Positions 1 to 9,800 of a stretch of DNA of 64,000 bases are shown piece after piece. Both the position numbers and the translations under genes were made by a program. The stretch's first letter is position 1, and each line of letters opens with the position of its first letter. The stretch is from assembly GCA_963667875.2 (NCBI GenBank), contig CAXXGC010000003.1, forward strand, positions 372,001 to 436,000. Direction: 5' to 3'. The stretch comes from JAEXOD01 sp963667875 (GTDB lineage Bacteria > Bacteroidota > Ignavibacteria > Ignavibacteriales > Melioribacteraceae). The notes under the pieces are model-generated. The model saw nothing but the letters and a program-made list of their open reading frames with translations. It was not told where the DNA came from and made no database searches.

Positions 1-537
1 GCACAAGAATTATATAATATCAAACCTGACTTAAGTACCTTTGGTAAAATTATTGGAGGTGGATTTCCTGTTGGTGCTTTTGGTGGTAAAAGGGAAATTA
101 TGGAATGTCTTGCTCCGGTTGGACCTGTTTACCAAGCCGGTACTTTAAGTGGAAATCCAATGGCAATGTCGGCAGGTTATGCTTCATTAAAATATATACA
201 GGATAATCCATCAATATATGTTGAAATTGAAAATAAAAGTAAATACTTAGCTGAAGGCTTTAAGAATAATTTAATTGAACTAAACAAAAGATATGCATTA
301 AATCGTGTAGGTTCAATGATGTGTATGTTTTTTACTGAAGGAGATGTAAACAATTTTGCTGATGCATTAAAATCGGATACGGTTTTATATGGTAAATATT
401 TTCATAAAATGCTGGAGCAGGGTGTTTATTTGGCACCTGCACAATATGAAGCTTTATTTGTGTCGTTAGCTCATACTAAAGAACAGTTGGATAAAACAAT
501 TAAAGCACATTACAATGCAATAAGTGATTTATTATAG
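1..537 (+). CDS. hemL: glutamate-1-semialdehyde 2,1-aminomutase, 3' part (5' end outside window)
   Basis: This is the C-terminal 178 residues of a PLP enzyme that converts glutamate-1-semialdehyde to 5-aminolevulinate, the tetrapyrrole precursor, in the cytoplasm. The reading frame is open from the first base. The first visible residues include FGKIIGGGFPVGAFGG, where the lysine is the PLP Schiff-base residue of class III aminotransferases, followed by GPVYQAGTLSGNP, which is characteristic of HemL. The family is usually about 430 residues, so roughly 60% is missing because of the window edge and not because of damage. The stop codon abuts the stop of the convergent chemoreceptor gene with no gap and no visible terminator between them. 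Confidence 0.93.
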   Translation, partial: AQELYNIKPDLSTFGKIIGGGFPVGAFGGKREIMECLAPVGPVYQAGTLSGNPMAMSAGYASLKYIQDNPSIYVEIENKSKYLAEGFKNNLIELNKRYALNRVGSMMCMFFTEGDVNNFADALKSDTVLYGKYFHKMLEQGVYLAPAQYEALFVSLAHTKEQLDKTIKAHYNAISDLL

Positions 538-2613
538 TTAATTCAAAGAAAGTTTAGTAGTTTTTTTATGATGCAAAATTACTGAACTTTCTGATATTTT
601 AAATCTGTTAATAATTGATTGCAGATTTTCTGTAAGTCTATTCAAATCTTCTGATGCTTGTGCAACTTGTTGAATACCGGTGGAAAATTCTTGAGTAACG
701 TTATTAATACTTTCAATATTTTTGCTTATCTGAGCCGAGGTTGATGATTGTTGTTCACTTGCGGCTGCTACTTGACTGGCAATATCAACAACCTGTGATG
801 CTCCCTTGATAATTTCTTCTAATGAATTTCCTGCTTTTGATGCCAAGGTTCTTCCATTGTTCACTTCTGTAGTTCCAAGATTCATTGAGTTAACAGCAGC
901 TAAAGTTTCTTTTTGAATTTGTTTAATCATTACCGCAATTTCTTTTGTGGCTTTTGAAGTTCTTTCGGCAAGTTTTTTTACTTCATCTGCTACAACAGCA
1001 AAACCCCTTCCTTGTTCTCCTGCTCTGGCAGCTTCAATAGCTGCATTTAGTGCTAATAAATTTGTTTGATCGGCAATATCATTAATAACTTGAATAATAT
1101 TTCCAATTTCGTCACTACTTTTTCCTAAGCTTTGTACTGTTTTAGCAGCATCAGTAACTACCAATGAAATTTTATTTATTCCTTCAACAGTATCTTTTAC
1201 AACTTTACCACCTTCAACAGCTATTTTACCTGCTTTTTGGGCTGTAATTGCAGCTTCATTTGCGTTTTTTGTGGTCTCCATTATTGTAGCTGTCATTTCT
1301 TCAACTGCACTGGCAACTTCGCTTGCTTGCGAGCTTTGTTCTTGTGCGCCGGCAGCCATTTCTTCTGTACTTGCAGAAATTTGACTGCTTGCACTTGCGG
1401 TTGCATTTACAGCCTCCAAAAAATCAAATAATATTGCGGATAATGAATCATTTAGTTTATTTATACTGTTTATTATTAATTGATGCTGTCCTTTATACTC
1501 GTTTTTAATTTTTACAGTAAAATCCCCGGTATTCATAATTTCCAATACTCGGGCTCCATCCTGTATTGGTAATATAACGCTATCAAGCATTGTATTTATT
1601 CCGGCAATCAAATCGTAATATCCTCCGGCAAATTTATCAGTATTACCCCTATCATTTAAATTACCTTGCGAAGCCGAATATGTTAACTTAGTTGTTTCCT
1701 CAATCAAAAGTTTTAGAGTATTTATTATTTTGTTGAATGAAGGTGTTAATTGATCCTGATTACTTAATAGTGATTGATTAAAACCTAAATCTCCGTCGGC
1801 AACCTTTTCCATTGAATTTGAAAATGATTGAAGTTTGTCCGAAAAAGTATTCATAGATTTTACCATTTTCCCAATTTCATCAGTTTGTTTAATTTCAAAT
1901 CTTGAATTCAAAATTCCATTGCTCAAATCTTCTAATATGGACAAAACCCGGATTATTGGACCGCTTATTAGTTTTGAGATAATATAGCTTAAAAATAATG
2001 ATAAAAAAATTGAACATATAATAATATATATCATTAAGTTACTGGAAGAATCATACATTTCTTTATTTCTTTCGGAAAATTGTTTTGCCCTCATGCTTTT
2101 AAAATTAGCCATATCAACTATAAGCTGAATAGTTTCATTTGCCAATTGATTAAAACCACCACTTTCCAAATATTGATATGCTTCAATATCTTTATTTTCT
2201 AAAGCAAATTGTTTTAATGGTTCAAGTTTATTAAAAAACTCATTTCTTTTGATAATAAAATTGCCAAATAATTTTTGTCCTTCGGGGGATTTGTATTGGC
2301 TTTTTAATACGGTGGATCTTTCTTTTATTTTTTCACTACAAACATTTATCTCGCTAATTTTTTGGTTTATAATATTTATGTCGTTATATCGTATCATTTC
2401 TTGATAAGATACTCTGATTTGTTGAAAATTAGTAGAGATATGATTTATTTCTTCCAAAGGCTGGGCAACTCTCCAGTACATTTCATCAGAACTTTTTTCC
2501 AGATCCGACATTGTGCTAATGCCAACATAACCTATAATTATTGCTGATAACGTTAAAATTAGAAAAGAATAAGCTAATTTTTTACGAATTTCCAGATTTT
2601 TAAACCAGTTCAT
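538..2613 (-). CDS. methyl-accepting chemotaxis protein (transmembrane chemoreceptor)
   Basis: This 691-residue receptor should pass a periplasmic signal to a CheA/CheW array. A short cytoplasmic N-terminus is followed by TM1 at about residues 12-32, a helical periplasmic sensor (four-helix-bundle type) to about residue 190, TM2 at about 193-215 and a HAMP region. A further HAMP-like linker precedes the long MA signalling coiled coil. The conserved hairpin tip, with NLLALNAAIEAARAGEQGRG, lies at about residues 520-545. There is no CheR-binding pentapeptide at the C-terminus. It is the last gene of the leftward block with the LytTR two-component pair, 80 bp after it, so it may have its own promoter. 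No che or motility gene is in the window, and the ligand cannot be read from the sequence. Confidence 0.93.
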   Translation of the reverse strand: MNWFKNLEIRKKLAYSFLILTLSAIIIGYVGISTMSDLEKSSDEMYWRVAQPLEEINHISTNFQQIRVSYQEMIRYNDINIINQKISEINVCSEKIKERSTVLKSQYKSPEGQKLFGNFIIKRNEFFNKLEPLKQFALENKDIEAYQYLESGGFNQLANETIQLIVDMANFKSMRAKQFSERNKEMYDSSSNLMIYIIICSIFLSLFLSYIISKLISGPIIRVLSILEDLSNGILNSRFEIKQTDEIGKMVKSMNTFSDKLQSFSNSMEKVADGDLGFNQSLLSNQDQLTPSFNKIINTLKLLIEETTKLTYSASQGNLNDRGNTDKFAGGYYDLIAGINTMLDSVILPIQDGARVLEIMNTGDFTVKIKNEYKGQHQLIINSINKLNDSLSAILFDFLEAVNATASASSQISASTEEMAAGAQEQSSQASEVASAVEEMTATIMETTKNANEAAITAQKAGKIAVEGGKVVKDTVEGINKISLVVTDAAKTVQSLGKSSDEIGNIIQVINDIADQTNLLALNAAIEAARAGEQGRGFAVVADEVKKLAERTSKATKEIAVMIKQIQKETLAAVNSMNLGTTEVNNGRTLASKAGNSLEEIIKGASQVVDIASQVAAASEQQSSTSAQISKNIESINNVTQEFSTGIQQVAQASEDLNRLTENLQSIINRFKISESSVILHHKKTTKLSLN

Positions 2614-2693
2614 AAATACCCCAATAATTTAAAACATAAATTAATTTATCTAATTCATATTATCGGAATAAATTATTTTTTTTTGAGTGGTTA

Positions 2694-3440
2694 CTATTCT
2701 TCTAAAATAGTTTTTAATTTTTGATAACCGGTTTTTGATACAGGATATTTTTTGCTTTCGTTTGTAATTAAAATATAATTATCTTTTTCAACTAATTCGA
2801 TTTGCTTAATTGAGCTTATTTTTATTATATAAGAACGATGTATTCTTATAAATTCATTTGGATCAAGATGTTCTTCGAAAAATTTCATAGTTTTTTGTTT
2901 TAAAAACTTTCCTTTACTGCTATTTATTAACACATAGTCATCTTGTGCTTCTAAAAACGAAATTTCTTCGGTAGGAATGATGAGAATTTTATTATTTGTT
3001 TTAATTACTATTCTGTTTAAATAATTATTATTGGAGTAAAAATTGTTAACAAGGTTTGTAATTGAATCAAGTGTTTTTAATTCGGAATAAGTATTTAGAT
3101 ATCTATTAATTGAATCGTTAAATCTTTCTTTTGAATATGGTTTTAATAAGTAATCAACTGCATTTACTTCAAAAGCTTTAATGGCATAATCTTCAAAAGC
3201 TGTTGAAAAAATAATGTATGGTGGTTTATCTAATAATTCCAGCATCTCAAAACCGGTTATTTTTGGCATTTGGATATCAAGAAATATTAAATTAGGTGTA
3301 AATTCTTGAATAGCTTTTAATCCATCAAATCCATTTGAACATTCAGCAACAATTTCAAAATCATCAAAATCTAGAAGATAGTTTTTAATAATATCTCGTG
3401 CTAATTTTTCATCATCTATTATAATAACTTTTGTTTTCAT
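2694..3440 (-). CDS. LytTR-family response regulator
   Basis: This is a DNA-binding response regulator of the LytR/AlgR type. A receiver domain at about residues 1-120 has the acidic pair D9/D10, the phospho-acceptor D55 in FLDIQMPK and the conserved lysine in LLKPYSKERF. A LytTR DNA-binding domain fills about residues 140-245, with the typical FIRIHRSYII stretch. The length of 248 residues is normal. It follows the kinase gene by only 3 bp, so the two form a cognate pair. LytTR proteins bind direct repeats about one pitch of 21 bp apart, and such a repeat is visible upstream of the first gene of this operon, which suggests autoregulation. I infer that the LiaF-like genes of the operon are its targets. 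Confidence 0.94.
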   Translation of the reverse strand: MKTKVIIIDDEKLARDIIKNYLLDFDDFEIVAECSNGFDGLKAIQEFTPNLIFLDIQMPKITGFEMLELLDKPPYIIFSTAFEDYAIKAFEVNAVDYLLKPYSKERFNDSINRYLNTYSELKTLDSITNLVNNFYSNNNYLNRIVIKTNNKILIIPTEEISFLEAQDDYVLINSSKGKFLKQKTMKFFEEHLDPNEFIRIHRSYIIKISSIKQIELVEKDNYILITNESKKYPVSKTGYQKLKTILEE

Positions 3441-3443
3441 TGC

Positions 3444-4499
3444 TTAATCCTTTTTAAGAGGTATAAATATTGTTGAAGTAAAAATATTGTTCTTTTTTTG
3501 TACTGTAAGCAAATTATCCTGCTTATAAATTAATTGTAGTCTGTTTTTAATATTTTTTATTCCTATTCCTTCACCTTTGCGAGGAACAGCATCAATATCA
3601 AAATTATTTGTAATAATTATCTTTAAATATTCATTATCTAAATAACAATTAAAATTTATTACAACTTTCTCTAACGATTCATATACTCCATGTTTAATTG
3701 CATTTTCAAATAACGGCTGCAAAAGCATTGTTGGAACGTTAAAATTCAAACAGTTATCGGTAATATTTTCTATATAATCAAATTTTCCCTCAAAACGAAT
3801 TTTCTCTATTTCCAAATAAAGCCTTACATTTGATAATTCATCAATTAGTTTTACAAATTGATTATCGGTTTTTGCAAGAGTAGAACGTATGAATGAGGAA
3901 AGTTTAATAGTCATTTCCTGGGCTTTAGGCGGATTAGTTATAGTGAGAGAACTTATAGAGTTTAGACTATTAAAAATGAAGTGCGGGTTTATCTGATATT
4001 TTAGAGTTTTTAATTCGGCTTCCTTAACAAGTTTTTGCAATTGATTTTCGTTAGTTACTTTTTCTTTAAAGTTATTATAATAAATTGTAATATAGTTTAC
4101 CGAAACAATTATTATATAATATAAAATACCAATAAGAAAACGGACAAACAAACTTGTAAATAAAAATGTATTTTCTTGATTTGATAAATTAACTAAATTT
4201 TTAATAATGATAAATGAAATAGCTACCCAAAATGCCGATACTGTTAATGCCCCTACAGTATGATTAATTAAAATTCTAAAAGGGGAGTTGTTTTCAAAGG
4301 AAATAAATTTTACAGGGAACCATAGATTTAATCCAATAACCAAAAATATTATATTAAAAATTAAACTGTCATATAATGCATAACTAATTGATATATTTGA
4401 AGATACTATTAAAAGTATAAAATGAACCGAAATAAGCAGTATCCATACTGCAATATAACTTAAAAAAGTGTACAAGTTTTTGAAATAAGGATTTTGCAT
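3444..4499 (-). CDS. LytS-type membrane sensor histidine kinase
   Basis: This 351-residue kinase has four or five predicted membrane segments in the first 150 residues and almost no extracytoplasmic loop, which suggests sensing within or at the membrane. A short linker leads to a HisKA-like his_kinase domain (the family paired with LytTR regulators). The phosphorylated histidine is in QINPHFIFNSLN at about residue 173. The N box is LFENAIKHG and the G box is GEGIGIKNIKNRL near the C-terminus. It is 11 bp downstream of a LiaF-like gene and 3 bp upstream of its regulator. By analogy with LiaFSR systems, the membrane proteins encoded just upstream may modulate the kinase; that link is inference. 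Confidence 0.93.
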   Translation of the reverse strand: MQNPYFKNLYTFLSYIAVWILLISVHFILLIVSSNISISYALYDSLIFNIIFLVIGLNLWFPVKFISFENNSPFRILINHTVGALTVSAFWVAISFIIIKNLVNLSNQENTFLFTSLFVRFLIGILYYIIIVSVNYITIYYNNFKEKVTNENQLQKLVKEAELKTLKYQINPHFIFNSLNSISSLTITNPPKAQEMTIKLSSFIRSTLAKTDNQFVKLIDELSNVRLYLEIEKIRFEGKFDYIENITDNCLNFNVPTMLLQPLFENAIKHGVYESLEKVVINFNCYLDNEYLKIIITNNFDIDAVPRKGEGIGIKNIKNRLQLIYKQDNLLTVQKKNNIFTSTIFIPLKKD

Positions 4500-4510
4500 C
4501 TTTTACCTGA

Positions 4511-5227
4511 TTAGTTTATTATTTCAATACCGCCGAATGCAGTAATACCTTTGATTGTCAAAATATTTGGCTTTTGATTGAGTGAAGATACACGTGTTCG
4601 TTTATCGGCAACACCGCCAAACACCGGAGTTATTTCAAGATTAATTTTAACATTTGCCGGAATATGTATTTTTAATCCGCTAAAAAATATTTGTACATCA
4701 AATTTTATCGGTTTTGCCAGATCTAAATTTTCTAAATAAATTTCCATTCCGCCCATAAAGGCACTTATTTTACCACCAACCAAAGGCGAAGCATCAATAA
4801 TTAATTTTTTATAATTTAAGACAATTGTTTCTTCAAAATAATCTTTAGCGTAAATTTTTTTAACGTATTTATTATCATTATAATCAATTTTTCTTTTAAG
4901 TTTATGGAATAAACTATCTAACAAAAAAGAAACGCCTAATAAAATAAGCAAAAATGGCCAAAAATCAATAAGAACGTCCATTAGAGTTTTGCTATTGTTA
5001 TTGGAGTAAATAAGTGCTAAATCGATATATAATATTAATAATCCGGGTAAAGCTTTTTTTGAAATGAATATTATCACAACACCAAAAAACAAAGCGATTA
5101 ATTGCAGATTTGTAATATTTATATTTAACGGATTTAAAATAGATTGATATGTTAGTATTAATCCAACAATTATCAAAACTATACCATATATATGTGGAAT
5201 TTTTGTCTGTTTCATTTTATTTACCAT
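4511..5227 (-). CDS. LiaF/YvqF-like membrane protein
   Basis: This 238-residue protein has about four membrane segments in the first 120 residues (the DUF5668-like LiaI/LiaF membrane unit). A soluble C-terminal half follows, of the cell-wall-active-antibiotic-response type. The C-terminal domain shows the repeated glycine turns of that beta-helical family (SAFMGGMEIYLEN, TPVFGGVADKR, TAFGGIEIIN). LiaF proteins in Firmicutes repress the LiaRS two-component system until cell-envelope stress occurs. Here a LytS/LytTR pair follows 11 bp downstream, so a comparable envelope-sensing role is plausible but inferred. The adjacent upstream gene is a paralogue. ATG at the given start was chosen; a second in-frame ATG four codons later is also possible. 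Confidence 0.85.
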   Translation of the reverse strand: MVNKMKQTKIPHIYGIVLIIVGLILTYQSILNPLNINITNLQLIALFFGVVIIFISKKALPGLLILYIDLALIYSNNNSKTLMDVLIDFWPFLLILLGVSFLLDSLFHKLKRKIDYNDNKYVKKIYAKDYFEETIVLNYKKLIIDASPLVGGKISAFMGGMEIYLENLDLAKPIKFDVQIFFSGLKIHIPANVKINLEITPVFGGVADKRTRVSSLNQKPNILTIKGITAFGGIEIIN

Positions 5228-5233
5228 TTCTAA

Positions 5234-5932
5234 TTAATCTTTAATTTCGCCGCCGCCAAACAAAACCAAACCCTTAATGACTAACTTTTTATTAATATTA
5301 GGTGTTAAATTTGGATCTTTTCTTCTATTATCTGAAAAACCGCCAAAAATGGGAACTAAATCAAGTTCAACTTTCCAATCTTTAGGTAAAAATAAAGTAG
5401 TTCCGCCAAAAATTGCTACAACATCTAAATAATTTACACCGTCAGCTAAGTTGCAATCAAATAAATCAATTTCCGAACCGCCAAAAATTGCTGTAATTTT
5501 TCCACCCTTAAAATTTTCGGATTGAATGATTTTTTTACCACCGCCAAAAATTGCTACATCATTTAAATAGTCTTCCGTTGCTGCTGATGCTGATTGATTG
5601 TGACTGTCGCTAGCGTGACTGAAAAGTTTAGATGATATATTATTTTGTTTCATAACAATATATAATCCTAACAGAATTAGTAATACAGGCCAATACTCAG
5701 GTAAAAAGCCTAACCCGCCAATTGCAATTAAAATTATTCCGGCACCTCTATTTCTTGATGTAACAAGTAAAAAAGCACCAATCATAATTAATATTGATCT
5801 CCAATCCCAAACAATATGTGGAATTGTAAAATCAAATAAACCGTAATTATCCAACATAAATAAACCGCCTAATATAATTAAAACAATTCCAAATACGGCG
5901 CGCGAATTGACTAAAGGTTTTTGAGGTTCCAT
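5234..5932 (-). CDS. LiaF/YvqF-like membrane protein, first gene of the LytTR operon
   Basis: This 232-residue protein is a paralogue of the next gene. Its membrane unit covers about residues 10-115, with short hydrophobic segments separated by arginine/asparagine turns. It is followed by a soluble C-terminal LiaF-like domain with regularly spaced FGG turns (AIFGGGKK, AIFGGSEID, AIFGGTTLF, PIFGGFSD, LFGGGEIKD). A GGAG ribosome-binding site lies 6-7 bases before the ATG. The gene starts the leftward operon and its stop is 6 bp from the next start. A pair of LytTR-like repeats lies about 70-105 bp upstream of this start. The function is inferred to be sensing or defending envelope integrity together with the downstream kinase and regulator. 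Confidence 0.86.
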   Translation of the reverse strand: MEPQKPLVNSRAVFGIVLIILGGLFMLDNYGLFDFTIPHIVWDWRSILIMIGAFLLVTSRNRGAGIILIAIGGLGFLPEYWPVLLILLGLYIVMKQNNISSKLFSHASDSHNQSASAATEDYLNDVAIFGGGKKIIQSENFKGGKITAIFGGSEIDLFDCNLADGVNYLDVVAIFGGTTLFLPKDWKVELDLVPIFGGFSDNRRKDPNLTPNINKKLVIKGLVLFGGGEIKD

Positions 5933-6000
5933 TTGTTCTCCAAAATATATTTAATAGTTGATATCTAAAATATTGTTAATTATTTTTTATAAAACAAAAA

Positions 6001-6036
6001 ATCGGTAAACTGCCATTTTTTATCGGTCAATTGGCA
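6001..6036 (-). promoter_or_regulatory. tandem LytTR-like direct repeat upstream of the LiaF/LytTR operon
   Basis: On the + strand ATCGGTAAACTGCCA and ATCGGTCAATTGGCA start 21 bp apart and match at 12 of 15 positions. On the operon's strand the cores read GCAGTTTAC and CCAATTGAC. These fit 8 and 7 of 9 positions of the usual LytTR half-site ([TA][AC][CA]GTTN[AG][TC]). A 21-bp pitch is what dimeric LytTR regulators need. The site lies 69-104 bp before the start of the first operon gene. The ferredoxin gene starts about 135 bp away on the other side. The match is by eye. Confidence 0.6.
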
Positions 6037-6170
6037 TATTTAAAATTTAATTAAAGAAAATAAAAAAATTTATTTGTTTTAGTTTTATTATAAAAATATT
6101 TATATTTATTATATAAAAAGTATTTATTATCCAATTAAATATTTAATTAAGAAAAGATAGAGGAAAAATT

Positions 6171-6470
6171 ATGCCAGTACTAATAACTGATGAATGTATT
6201 TCTTGTGGATCATGCGAAGCCGAATGCCCAAACACTGCAATTTACCCTGCCGGTGAACCTTATGTAATTGGTGGACAAAAATTTGCACCATTAAATGAAG
6301 ATCATACTTACGTTGTACCTGCTAAGTGTACAGAATGTGTTGGATTTGCTGATGAACCACAGTGTATACCATCATGTCCAACTGAAGCAATTATTTTGGA
6401 CACAGCTAATCCTGAAACTCACGAACAATTACAAGCTAAAAAAGATCATCTTGATGCAGTAGGAAGATAA
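6171..6470 (+). CDS. 2[4Fe-4S] ferredoxin (chlorobial type)
   Basis: This 99-residue soluble electron carrier has eight cluster-binding cysteines in two motifs. The first is CISCGSCEAECP. The second is CTECVGFADEPQCIPSCP, with the longer CX2CX8CX3C spacing typical of Allochromatium/Chlorobium-type ferredoxins. Such ferredoxins feed low-potential electrons to 2-oxoacid:ferredoxin oxidoreductases and similar enzymes; which partner is used here cannot be seen. The gene is monocistronic. It has an upstream AGAGGAAAA ribosome-binding region and its own terminator downstream. Confidence 0.93.
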   Translation: MPVLITDECISCGSCEAECPNTAIYPAGEPYVIGGQKFAPLNEDHTYVVPAKCTECVGFADEPQCIPSCPTEAIILDTANPETHEQLQAKKDHLDAVGR

Positions 6471-6495
6471 TTTTTTTGTTTAATAATAATTTTTG

Positions 6496-6534
6496 GAAGC
6501 TCTTCTTTGTTTATTGAGGAGCTTCTTTTATTTT
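6496..6534 (+). terminator. rho-independent terminator after the ferredoxin gene
   Basis: GAAGCTC and GAGCTTC can pair across a 16-base loop and are followed by TTTTATTTT. The hairpin begins 26 bp after the stop codon. Confidence 0.7.
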
Positions 6535-6826
6535 AAATAGTTAATTATTTTTTGAATTTTATTTTGATATTTTCGGTTATAATTAGACAAAAAAAATATG
6601 AACTTAAGATTTATAGAAATTTTAATAAAAAACAGTCCTTTATATATTTAATTTTAAATAACTTAATAAAAAGTGAAATATTTTAACAACATTCTAATGA
6701 ATTATTATAATATATTTATTATTTTAAAAATATAATAATGCAAATTAAGCAAAAAAATTAAAGTTTAGCATAATTATGCTTTAGAAGAATTAATTCAATT
6801 AAATTCATTCACTACAAGGAGAAAGT
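6535..6826. other. non-coding AT-rich upstream region with a perfect 14-bp palindrome
   Basis: There are no open frames of note between the ferredoxin terminator and the first T9SS gene. The only structured element is AGCATAATTATGCT at 6767-6780, a perfect 14-bp palindrome that ends 46 bp before the GTG start. It could be an operator, but nothing else supports this. The gene start itself has an AAGGAG ribosome-binding site. Confidence 0.45.
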
Positions 6827-9800
6827 GTGAAAAATTATACTAAGTATTTTGTATTTTTCTTGTTTTTAAGCCTGTCATTGTATGGTCAAATATTCCAAGG
6901 CCCTGCAAGCGGTTCCGTTTCTTCGGGAGTAACTGTTAATACCAGCAGCTTTACAGAAGATCAAGTTCCCGTATCAGGTTTTAAACCAAAACCAATAAAA
7001 AAACTTATTCACTATGATGAAACTTCCTGATTTGGATAATCAAATTCAACCTACCGGTATTGAAGGTTCAAATTATATGGAAGATCCATTAATAAACAAT
7101 CCGGTTAGAGTTACTTCCGGTGATTTTCTTTTGACCAAAAATTTTCAAGGCATACAAGACCAGGGACAGTTCATTCCACCGGATCCTTATGTAGCAGTTG
7201 GTCCAAATCATATTGTTGCTGTAGTTAACTCCAGATTTAGAATTCTTGATAAAAGTGGTACAGTAATAAAAACAATCGAAGGCTCTAGCTGGTATCAATC
7301 AACTTTAGCAAATTCAGATCCTTTTGATCCGAAAGTAATTTACGATCATTATTCAAACCGCTGGGTTATGGTTTGGTTAAACGTTGGTACATCTACATCT
7401 TATTTCCTTATTTCCGTTTCTGATGACTCAGATCCTACGGGTGTTTGGTATAACTGGAAATTACCTTCAAATTATAATGGTTCAACTAGTGCAGGAAACT
7501 GGGCTGATTATCAAGGTGTTGGATACGATCAAAACGCTCTTTATATTACTTCAAATCAATTTTCTTTTGCAGGTTCATTTAACTACGCAAAAGTTCGTAT
7601 TGTAAATAAAGCAGATTTGTATGCCGCAACTCCCGGAGCTGTTAATTTTAAAGATCTTTGGGATATTAAAACTCCTGCTCCAAGTACAAATGTTTTTGGT
7701 TTAAGACCAACAAGAAATTATGATAATTCAGGGGAATATTATTTAGTTAATAATTCACCTTATGTTACAGGTACATATTTTGTTGTTTATAGATTAACAA
7801 ATCCATTAACATCACCTAGTTTAACAGCCGTTACAGTTCCTGTTACTGCATATACAGATCCCGAAGATGCAGGTCAGTTAAACTCGTCATATACAATTGA
7901 TGGTGGCAGCTGTAATTTACGAAATGAACCTGTAGTAAGAAATGGTGTTTTACATATTGTCCATTCTGTAAAAAGCGGTACAAGCGGTTTATATTCATCA
8001 GTTAGATATTGTTCTATTAATTTAGCAACAAATACTGCTGCTTTAGATATTTCTATGGGTAGTGATACTTATTTCCATACTTATCCTGCTGTTGCAGTTG
8101 ATAATAATAATAACGTTGCTATTACTTATACAAGATCAGGTACTACTGAATATGCAGGCGCATTTTATACAACAAAACCTGCTTCTTCCAATACTTTAAC
8201 CGGAAGTAAATCGATAAAAATAGGTAATGGTGCTTATTATAAAACATTTGGCGGTGATAGAAATCGTTGGGGAGATTATAATGGTGCATGGGAAGATCCT
8301 TCCGTTGGTGGTAAAATATATACATTAACCGAGTTTACTTCTTCCACAAATACTTGGGGTTCATGGATTGGTGAATTAACTTTTACAACAGCTTCAAGCT
8401 CTGTAACTGTTTCTGCCCCTGACGGCGGGGAACATTGGGTAGTTGGTACAGCTCAAAATATCACTTGGTCAAGCCAAAATGTAACAAATGTAAAAATTGA
8501 AATTTCAACTGATAATGGTACTTCATGGACAACAGTTGTAGGCAGTGTTGCTGCATCAGCATTAACTTATGCCTATACCGTTCCTAATACTCCTTCAGGA
8601 TTATGTTTAGTTAAAATCAGCGATGTTTCAAATGCTACAATTAATGATCTTAGCAATGGAACATTTACTATTAGTACTCAAACAAGTGCTTATGATTGGG
8701 AAGTTGTTACATCTCCTGTTACCACCGATTTAACAGCTGTTTCTATTGTAAACGCAAACATCTCTTGGATTTGCGGTGATGGCGGTGTTGTTCTAAAAAG
8801 TTTAGATGGCGGAACAACATGGACAAAATGTACAAACGTAACAGGTAATGTTGATCTATTTACTATTTCCGGTTATGATGATAAAAAAGTAATTGTTGGA
8901 GACGGTTCTGGAAACATCTTTAGATCTACAGACAGCGGAACAACTTGGACAAAAGTTTCGGCTAGCAGCGGCAGCTTTATTGATGTAGTTGATTATGTTA
9001 ATGCTGATTTAGCCTATGCTGTTGGCGATCCTACCAGTAGTGTTTGGAGATTAATGAAGAGTACTGATGGTGGTGCTACTTGGAGTTTAGCTACTTCTTT
9101 AGCTGCTGCTTCAGGTGAAGCAGGATGGAATTGTTCATATGATAGAATTGGAACTAATGTATGGTTTGGAACAAATAAAACTAAAATTTATAAATCCACA
9201 ACCGGTTTAGAAGGTCCTTGGACAAGCGGCGCAACAACTTCATATGTTAACTCGTATGGTATTGCTTTTAGTGATGCACTAAAAGGAATTTCAGTTGTTA
9301 ATGATGGAACCCTTGGAAAGGTTATGAAAACTGTTGATGGCGGTGCTAACTGGACATTGACCAATTATCCAATTACAGCATTAAGTAATATACCCGATTT
9401 TATTGAAGGTACACCTTATTGCTGGGTAGGAACTTTTTCTAATGGTATTTTACACTCAACCGATTACGGTTTAAATTGGATTGTTGATAGATTGCCTGCT
9501 ACAGTTACAGGTGTAAACGCATTAAAGGTTTATCCTGATGCTCAAAACGGTATTGGTGTTGGTGCTGCCGGTTTAATAATAAAGAGCATGATGCCATCCG
9601 TAGTGCCTGTAGAGTTAACTTCATTTACTGCTTCATCAGTTGGTTCATATGTTAATTTAGCATGGAAAACCGCTACTGAAAATAATAACAGTGGTTTTGA
9701 AGTTCAGAGAAAAACTAATGAATTGGAAAATGAATGGACAACTCTTGGTTTCAAACCGGGTGCTGGAAATTCTACAACTCCTGTTTATTATTCGTACACA

